DNA of 64,000 bases from Limiplasma sp031549415 (GTDB taxonomy: Bacteria; Bacillota; Clostridia; Christensenellales; Aristaeellaceae). The stretch spans positions 160,257-224,256 of the forward strand of contig JAVBPU010000005.1 of the NCBI GenBank assembly GCA_031549415.1, read 5' to 3'. A model generated the notes under the pieces. The model was not told the origin of the DNA. It made no database searches and saw only the letters and a list, made by a program, of their open reading frames with translations. Of this stretch, positions 59,030 to 64,000 are shown piece by piece. Within the stretch, counting starts at the first letter, position 1; each line of letters begins with the position of its first letter. The position numbers and the translations under genes were made by a program.

Positions 59030-60223
59030 TCACTTGCAGTATAGCGTGGGCAGCGCGGCGTACACGGCGGCGCATTTCACCAAGTCGGCCTTCCAGGTTT
59101 TTTCGTTGGGGGCGTGGGCCTGGGCCTCCTTGCCGGGGCCAAAGCCGATGCAGGGGATGCCGTAGCGGCCCATGATGGACACGCCGTTGGTGGAAAAGGT
59201 CCACTTGTCTACCTTGGGCTGGCCGTACATCCCTTGGTAGGCTTCCACCATGGCCTGGGTGGCGGCATGGTCCTGGGGGATGACCCAGGTGGGGAAGTAG
59301 CAGTCCGTGGGGTAGGTCAGGTTGGTCCAGGAGGGGCGGTCGTACTTGTACATGGTCACCTGAGCGCCGTATTTCTGGCAGGCGGGCAGGTTCCGCACCT
59401 CTTCCAGAGCCATTTCATAGGTCTCGCCATCGGTGAGGCGGCGGTCCAGGGACACGGAGCAGGAATCGGCCACGGCGCAGCGGGAGGGCGAGGTGTAGAA
59501 GATTTCGGAGGTGGTGACGGTGCCCTTGCCCAGGAAGGGGTCCACGTGCAGCCTGTCGTTCAGGTCCCGGATCTCCAGCAGGATCTCCGCCATCTTGTAA
59601 ATGGCGTTTTCCCCGCGCTCCGGGGCGGAGCCGTGGCAGGACACGCCCTTCACGTCCACGCGGATCTCCATGCGGCCCCGCTGGCCCCGGTAAATGTTGC
59701 CGTCGGTGGGCTCGGTGATGACCACAAACTCCGGCTTTACCTTATCTTCGTTGACGATATACTGCCAGCACAGGCCGTCGCAGTCCTCTTCCTGCACGGT
59801 GCCGGTGACCAGCACGGTGTACTGGTCGGACAGCAGGCCCAAATCCTTCATGATCTTGGCCCCGTACACGCTGGACACGATGCCGCCCAGCTGGTCCGAG
59901 GTGCCCCGGCCGCCAATTTCGGTGTCGCTTTCAAAGCCCTCGTAGGGGTCAAAGGTCCAGTTGGCGATGTTACCAATGCCCACGGTGTCGATGTGGGCGT
60001 CGTAGGCGATAAGGGTTTTGCCGGTGCCCATGTAGCCCAGCACGTTGCCCATGGGGTCGATCTCCACCTTGTCAAAGCCCACCTTTTGCATCTCTTCCGC
60101 AATGCGCTTGATGTGGGCTTCCTCTCCGGCGCTTTCGCCGGGAAGCCTGACCAAATCGCGCAGAAACTTCGTCATGTCCTTTTCATAGCCCTGGGCCGCT
60201 TCCTTGATCTTTGCAAAATCCAT
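59030..60223 (-). CDS. ygeY: YgeY, selenium metabolism-linked M20-type hydrolase
   Basis: 397 residues. The M20 (ArgE/DapE/peptidase T) metal site is present: YDAHIDTVGIG (H77, D79), SDQLGG, TGTVQEEDCDGLCW (catalytic and ligand Glu pair), and EPTDGNIYRGQRG. It should hydrolyse an N-acyl or N-carbamoyl amino acid. In the set ygeW-ygeX-ygeY it would free an amino group ahead of YgeX, for example from an N-substituted diaminopropionate (inference). 15-bp gap to ygeX. Confidence 0.92.
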   Translation of the reverse strand: MDFAKIKEAAQGYEKDMTKFLRDLVRLPGESAGEEAHIKRIAEEMQKVGFDKVEIDPMGNVLGYMGTGKTLIAYDAHIDTVGIGNIANWTFDPYEGFESDTEIGGRGTSDQLGGIVSSVYGAKIMKDLGLLSDQYTVLVTGTVQEEDCDGLCWQYIVNEDKVKPEFVVITEPTDGNIYRGQRGRMEIRVDVKGVSCHGSAPERGENAIYKMAEILLEIRDLNDRLHVDPFLGKGTVTTSEIFYTSPSRCAVADSCSVSLDRRLTDGETYEMALEEVRNLPACQKYGAQVTMYKYDRPSWTNLTYPTDCYFPTWVIPQDHAATQAMVEAYQGMYGQPKVDKWTFSTNGVSIMGRYGIPCIGFGPGKEAQAHAPNEKTWKADLVKCAAVYAALPTLYCK

Positions 60224-60238
60224 GGTGATGGTCCCCTT

Positions 60239-61456
60239 TCACATATCCTCTTGCTGCACCGCGCCGTTCCAAACCACGCGCTCATAGTTGTCCGGGTCGG
60301 TATCTCCCTCGGTGGAGAACATCAAAACGGTGGAATCCTTGGAAAGGCCCATGGCCTCCCGCAGCTCCCGGTACCGGTCCCCTTCCAGCAGGGCCGCCAG
60401 CAGGCCCATGCCCACCGCGCCGGACTCGCCGGAGACCACCTGGGGGTCCCCCTGCACCGGGGCCGCCAGGCGGCGCATGCCGTTGGCCGCCACCCAGTCC
60501 GGACAGGAAACAAACACGCCCGCGTGGTTCTTGAGGATATCCCAGGACAGGGTGTTGGGCTCGCCACAAGCCAGGCCCGCCATGATGGTTTGCAGGTCTC
60601 CGGTCACAAACCGCTCCTTCCCGTCCCCGGCCAAAGCGCCCTGGTACAGGCAATCCGCCGCCTGGGCCTCCATGATGACGGTGACGGGCGGGTTTTCCGG
60701 AAACAGGTTGGTAAAATAGCCCTGGATGGCCCCGGCCAAAGAGCCCACCCCCGCCTGCACGAAGATGTGGGTGGGGCGCTGGACCCCCGCCTCCCGCAGC
60801 TGCTGGGCGGCCTCGGCGGCCATGGTGCCGTACCCCTGCATAATCCAGGCGGGAATCTCCTCGTACCCGTCCCAGGCGGTGTCCTGCACCACTACGCCCC
60901 GGGGCGTCTCTCCCGCTTCCTTGGCGGCCATGCGCACGCAGTCGTCGTAGTTCACTTCCTCGATGGTCACCAGCGCGCCTTCCTTGGCAATGTTGTCAAA
61001 GCGGCTTTTCACGCTGCCCTTGGGCATGTGCACCACGGCCTTCTGGCCCAGCTTGTTCGCGGCCCAGGCCACGCCCCGGCCATGGTTGCCGTCTGTGGCG
61101 GTAAAAAAAGTGGCCTGGCCAAACTCCTCTTTCAGCTTTGCAGAGGTTAGGTAGTGGTAGTCCACCTCCCCCACGTCCTTGCCCAGTTCCCCGGCGATGT
61201 AGCGGGCCATGGCAAAGCTGCCGCCCAGCACCTTAAAGGCGTTCAGGCCAAAGCGGTAGGATTCGTCCTTCACAAACACGTTTGTGATCCCCAGCCGTTT
61301 CGCCATGCCCTGAAGCTCTGCCAGCGGGGTGACGGTATACTGGGGAAAGCTTTTATGGAAGTTTTTGGCCTTTTCCACGTTTTCCAGCGACATGATAGAC
61401 AGCTGCCGGTCGTCGCTTTTCGGCATTTGGTTTTGTACCCATTTGATTTTCTGCAT
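60239..61456 (-). CDS. ygeX: Diaminopropionate ammonia-lyase YgeX
   Basis: 405 residues from ATG at 61456 (AAGGAG upstream); the frame to 61513 would pass the promoter. A fold-type II PLP enzyme: SYRFGLNAFKVLGG places the Schiff-base lysine at K75, followed by TATDGNHGRGVAWAA (phosphate-proximal Ser/Asn-Gly loop) and QAGVGSLAGAI. It converts 2,3-diaminopropionate to pyruvate and two ammonia. First gene of the ygeX-ygeY-ygeW-arcC operon, with a good promoter and palindromes upstream. Confidence 0.94.
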   Translation of the reverse strand: MQKIKWVQNQMPKSDDRQLSIMSLENVEKAKNFHKSFPQYTVTPLAELQGMAKRLGITNVFVKDESYRFGLNAFKVLGGSFAMARYIAGELGKDVGEVDYHYLTSAKLKEEFGQATFFTATDGNHGRGVAWAANKLGQKAVVHMPKGSVKSRFDNIAKEGALVTIEEVNYDDCVRMAAKEAGETPRGVVVQDTAWDGYEEIPAWIMQGYGTMAAEAAQQLREAGVQRPTHIFVQAGVGSLAGAIQGYFTNLFPENPPVTVIMEAQAADCLYQGALAGDGKERFVTGDLQTIMAGLACGEPNTLSWDILKNHAGVFVSCPDWVAANGMRRLAAPVQGDPQVVSGESGAVGMGLLAALLEGDRYRELREAMGLSKDSTVLMFSTEGDTDPDNYERVVWNGAVQQEDM

Positions 61457-61520
61457 GGCGCCTATGCTCCTTACCCTATTGGTGCCGGCTCCGGCTTTCC
61501 TGAGCCTTTTCATACTTTAC

Positions 61521-61548
61521 AGTATACTGGTTTTTTCCTAATAGTCAA
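61521..61548 (-). promoter_or_regulatory. ygeX operon promoter with overlapping palindrome
   Basis: Minus strand: TTGACT, 16-bp spacer, TATACT. CAGTATACTG (61520-61529) is a perfect 10-bp palindrome over the -10 box, suitable for a repressor. Confidence 0.75.
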
Positions 61549-61564
61549 CAAATATTTTTTGTAA

Positions 61565-61579
61565 CTAAAAAATTTTTAG
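61565..61579. promoter_or_regulatory. Palindrome in the divergent ygeX/regulator region
   Basis: CTAAAAAATTTTTAG: 7-bp arms around one base, midway between the two divergent promoters. Candidate operator for the adjacent regulator. Confidence 0.5.
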
Positions 61580-61581
61580 CA

Positions 61582-61610
61582 TTGTCTGAGCCTTCACGCT
61601 GCGTTATAAT
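61582..61610 (+). promoter_or_regulatory. Promoter of the YheO-like regulator
   Basis: TTGTCT (61582-61587), 17-bp spacer, TATAAT (61605-61610). Confidence 0.8.
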
Positions 61611-61664
61611 AATTTCAGCGTAAGGGTTCTTCGCTTGATGCTAAAGAAAGCGGGTGAACAGAGC

Positions 61665-62297
61665 ATGACGGATTTTCAGCTGAACTTTCTCAAGCAACTT
61701 TCCAAGGGCTTGGCGGCCCAGTTTGGCGAAAGCTGCGAAATCGTGGTGCACGATTTTGACAAAGAGCATTTTGATCATACCATTGTGGCCATTGAAAACG
61801 GCCATGTGACCCACCGCAAGCTGGGGGACGGCCCCTCCCACGCGGTGTTGCAGGCCATGAAAAGCCCAGAGCCGCTGACGGATCACCTGAATTACCTGAT
61901 CCGCACCCAGGACGGCCGCATCTTAAAGTCCAGCACCATCTACGTCCGGGACGAGGAGAACAAGGTGGTGGGCCTGTTTGCCATTAATTATGACATCACC
62001 CACCTGCTGATGGTGGAAAGCGCCGTAAAGCCCCTGATCACCGCCCAAACGGACGACAAGGAGCCGGAGCGCATCGTACAAAACGTCAACGACCTGCTGG
62101 ATGAGCTGATTGCCCAATCCCTGCAAATGGTGGGCAAGCCCGTGGCCCTGATGAACAAGGACGACAAAATCAAGGCCATCCAGTTTTTAAACAGCACCGG
62201 CGCGTTTCTCATCACCAAGTCCGGGGACAAGGTGAGCAAATATTTTGGCATTTCCAAGTATACATTGTACAACTACATCAGTTCCGAGGCCACCTGA
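61665..62297 (+). CDS. YheO/DauR-type transcriptional regulator (PAS-like plus HTH)
   Basis: 210 residues from ATG at 61665 (GGGTGA upstream); an ATG at 61638 is also possible. The N-terminal part (about 5-115) is a YheO-like PAS domain: LAAQFGESCEIVVHDF, LKSSTIYVRDEENKVVGLFAINYD. The C-terminal part ends in FLITKSGDKVSKYFGISKYTLYNYIS, a DNA-binding helix-turn-helix of the HTH_22 kind. Family members sense small amino-acid-like ligands, for example D-arginine in DauR. Divergent from ygeX with palindromes between the two promoters, it is the probable local regulator of ygeXYW-arcC; a diaminopropionate-like ligand is inference. Confidence 0.87.
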   Translation: MTDFQLNFLKQLSKGLAAQFGESCEIVVHDFDKEHFDHTIVAIENGHVTHRKLGDGPSHAVLQAMKSPEPLTDHLNYLIRTQDGRILKSSTIYVRDEENKVVGLFAINYDITHLLMVESAVKPLITAQTDDKEPERIVQNVNDLLDELIAQSLQMVGKPVALMNKDDKIKAIQFLNSTGAFLITKSGDKVSKYFGISKYTLYNYISSEAT

Positions 62298-62323
62298 CCG
62301 ATGTGGACAGCAAGGAGTACCCT

Positions 62324-63661
62324 ATGAACCGTTTTGATACCATGACCCTGCCGGAGCTGCTGCGGCCCGAGGGCTGGGACTGCGCTTGCGGCCGCCACCA
62401 TGCCTGCGGGCTCCGCATTTTGGAAATAGGCCCCGGGGCGGTGCAAAAGCTGCCCCAGGCCCTGCAAACCCTGAGCCTTAGAAAACCCTTTGTGGTGTGC
62501 GACGCGAATACGGAGGCCGCCGCCTGGCCCCAGGTGCGCGCCGCCCTGGAAGGCGCGGGCATCCCCTATGCACACTATGTGTTTCCCCACGCCCAGATGG
62601 AGCCGGATGAGCATGCCGTAGGCTGCCTCACCATGGCCTTTGACCGCAGCTGTGACGCGGTGCTGGCGGTGGGAAGCGGCGTGATCAACGATTGCTGCAA
62701 GGTGCTGGCCCACAGCGCGGGGCTGCCCGCCCTGGTGGTGGCCACCGCCCCCTCCATGGACGGCTACGCCTCCAATTCCTCCTCCATGATTAGGAACCGG
62801 GTGAAGGTCACCCTGTACAATGCCTGCCCTGTGGCCATCCTAGCCGATACCGACATTTTGACCCAGGCCCCCACCCGCATGCTGTGGGCGGGCCTGGGAG
62901 ATATGCTGGCCAAGTATATTGCCCTTTGCGAATGGCGCATCGCCCATCTGGTGACCGGGGAGTATTACTGCGAAAACATCGCCGGGCTGATGCGCGCCGC
63001 CCTGGCCCGCATTGTGGCGGCCGCCCCTTCCCTGATGGACCGGAAGCCGGAAACCCTGCAAGCCATTACCGAAGGGCTGGTGCTTTCCGGCGTGGCCATG
63101 GCCTTTGCCCAGGTGTCCCGCCCGGCCTCCGGGCTGGAACACTACTTCTCCCATATGTGGGAAATGATGGCCCTGGACCGGGGCGCCCCCTATGAGCTTC
63201 ACGGCATCCAGGTGGGGGTAGGCACCCTCCTCACCTTCCAAATCCATGACGCGCTGAAAGCCCTCACCCCAGACCGAGGGCAGGCGGAAGCCTTCATGAA
63301 AAACTTCGACCCGGCAGCCTGGGAGGCGCAGACCCGCCGCATTTTCGGCCAGGCTGCCCAAGCCATCATCGACGCCGCCAACCGGGAGGGCCGCAACGAC
63401 CCGAAAAGGCACCAGGCACGACTGGAAAAGATTTTGGAGCACTGGGGGGACATCCAGGCCATCCTAGCGGAGGAACTGCCCCCCAGGGAAGCCCTCCAGG
63501 CGCTGATGGAGGGCCTGGGCATGCCCCGCACCCCGGCGGATTTGGGCCTGACCCGCGCAGACACCCAGGACGCCCTGGTGGGCTCCCGAGACATCCGGGA
63601 CAAATACATCGCCTCCAGCCTGCTGTGGGATTTGGGGCTGCTGGGGTCCTTTGAGATGTAA
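62324..63661 (+). CDS. araM: sn-glycerol-1-phosphate dehydrogenase (EgsA/AraM family)
   Basis: 445 residues from ATG at 62324, six bases after AAGGAG; GTG at 62303 is a poorer start. Family motifs are VLAVGSGVINDCCKVLAHSAGLPALVVATAPSMDGYAS (NAD-binding and the metal aspartate) and SRPASGLEHYFSHMWEM (metal histidine; a second lies in ELHGIQVGVG). The first 35 residues, with a Cys-rich CACGRHHACG turn, precede the usual start of the domain and may bind metal. It reduces DHAP to glycerol 1-phosphate or related. It starts 26 bp after the regulator. Its link to purine catabolism is unclear; it may be a read-through neighbour. Confidence 0.88.
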   Translation: MNRFDTMTLPELLRPEGWDCACGRHHACGLRILEIGPGAVQKLPQALQTLSLRKPFVVCDANTEAAAWPQVRAALEGAGIPYAHYVFPHAQMEPDEHAVGCLTMAFDRSCDAVLAVGSGVINDCCKVLAHSAGLPALVVATAPSMDGYASNSSSMIRNRVKVTLYNACPVAILADTDILTQAPTRMLWAGLGDMLAKYIALCEWRIAHLVTGEYYCENIAGLMRAALARIVAAAPSLMDRKPETLQAITEGLVLSGVAMAFAQVSRPASGLEHYFSHMWEMMALDRGAPYELHGIQVGVGTLLTFQIHDALKALTPDRGQAEAFMKNFDPAAWEAQTRRIFGQAAQAIIDAANREGRNDPKRHQARLEKILEHWGDIQAILAEELPPREALQALMEGLGMPRTPADLGLTRADTQDALVGSRDIRDKYIASSLLWDLGLLGSFEM

Positions 63662-64000
63662 GCATAGGATCTTATGCGGGGCTTCGCCCCATCCCGGCCT
63701 TTCGGCCATCGCGGCCTTCACTGCCGTTCGGCCGCTCAGCCCACTCGCTTTCATCGTCGTGCATTTCGCTACCGCTCATGCGCTCGTGAAAGCTCCCACC
63801 TGCGGGTCACTTGCCGCTACGCGGCAGAGCGCACTGCGCTCACGCTTCCCTTCGGTGCCCAAGCCCCACCTCTCGTTCGCTTTGGGCTTCGTTCCGGCCC
63901 TTCAGTCAGCGCAGCCTTCACTACCGTTCGGCTGCTTGCTTCAGGCCCCGGCTCTCACTCGCTTTTGCCTTCGGCAAAGCGCCCACAGGGCGCACGCTCG
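63662..64000. other. Non-coding, hairpin-dense sequence to the window end
   Basis: 339 bp with no credible gene. It is packed with short GC stems around 3-5-nt loops (GGGGCTTCGCCCC, CGGCCTTTCGGCC, GCCGCTACGCGGC, GCCTTCGGC, GCGCCCACAGGGCGC). A block near 63708-63738 (CCTTCACTGCCGTTCGGCCG) recurs near 63919-63950 (CCTTCACTACCGTTCGGCTG). It may be a decayed repeat array or the edge of a larger one. Confidence 0.5.

Overview
The window looks like the chromosome of a GC-rich, anaerobic, spore-forming member of the Clostridia, probably a gut Oscillospirales- or Christensenellales-like organism (order is inference). The basis is a SpoIIR gene, an IspH gene fused to ribosomal-protein-S1 repeats, a HutP-family protein, a sodium-pumping decarboxylase operon and a selenium-linked purine catabolism gene set. 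No tRNA, rRNA, CRISPR array, complete transposon or prophage gene was seen.

Layout. 1-3.4 kb: two tandem paralogous polytopic membrane proteins, the first cut by the window edge. 3.4-6.1 kb: an HTH/S24 regulator divergent from a NifU-like scaffold gene and a GGGtGRT gene. 6.2-8.3 kb: a WG-repeat lipoprotein, a decayed copy of the GGGtGRT 3' end and a small membrane protein. 8.4-15 kb: a YugP-like protease, XPD/DinG-type helicase and TraB-like operon, then flavin reductase, SpoIIR and a secreted protein. 15.1-20.2 kb: a five-gene sodium-pumping decarboxylase operon carrying two different carboxyltransferases. 20.2-30.3 kb: a GGDEF-EAL protein, purC, ispH-S1, plsC, cmk, hutP, a 6S-like RNA and a membrane glycosyltransferase-like protein. 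30.4-45 kb: purine catabolism (xdhD-type Se hydroxylase, hyuA, ygfK, ssnA, mocA, guaD, three-subunit xanthine dehydrogenase). 45-56.5 kb: a MITE-like element, a PilZ-bearing synthase with a membrane partner, a D,D-carboxypeptidase, a GNAT protein, a large secreted protein and a GH13 phosphorylase with a P-loop kinase. 56.7-63.7 kb: arcC, ygeW, ygeY, ygeX, a YheO/DauR-type regulator and glycerol-1-phosphate dehydrogenase. 63.7-64 kb: hairpin-dense non-coding DNA.

The main system is anaerobic purine (guanine/xanthine/urate) breakdown. GuaD makes xanthine. The two molybdenum hydroxylases and the YgfK flavoprotein do the redox chemistry, with MocA maturing the cofactor. SsnA and HyuA are amidohydrolases suited to ring opening. 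YgeX can release pyruvate and ammonia from 2,3-diaminopropionate, and YgeW with ArcC can harvest carbamoyl phosphate as ATP. Most of these genes belong to a set recently linked to urate degradation by gut bacteria; the order of steps here is inference. Two RNA elements guard it. One is a purine-riboswitch-like aptamer with unusual core bases ahead of guaD. The other is a roughly 220-nt structured leader with a clear intrinsic terminator ahead of ssnA-ygfK-hyuA-xdhD, which I cannot assign to a known class. These two leaders are the best candidates for something undescribed.

Several intergenic gaps hold a dispersed family of hairpin modules whose stem sequence varies while pairing is kept. One pair sits inside a 286-bp element with 20-bp terminal inverted repeats.
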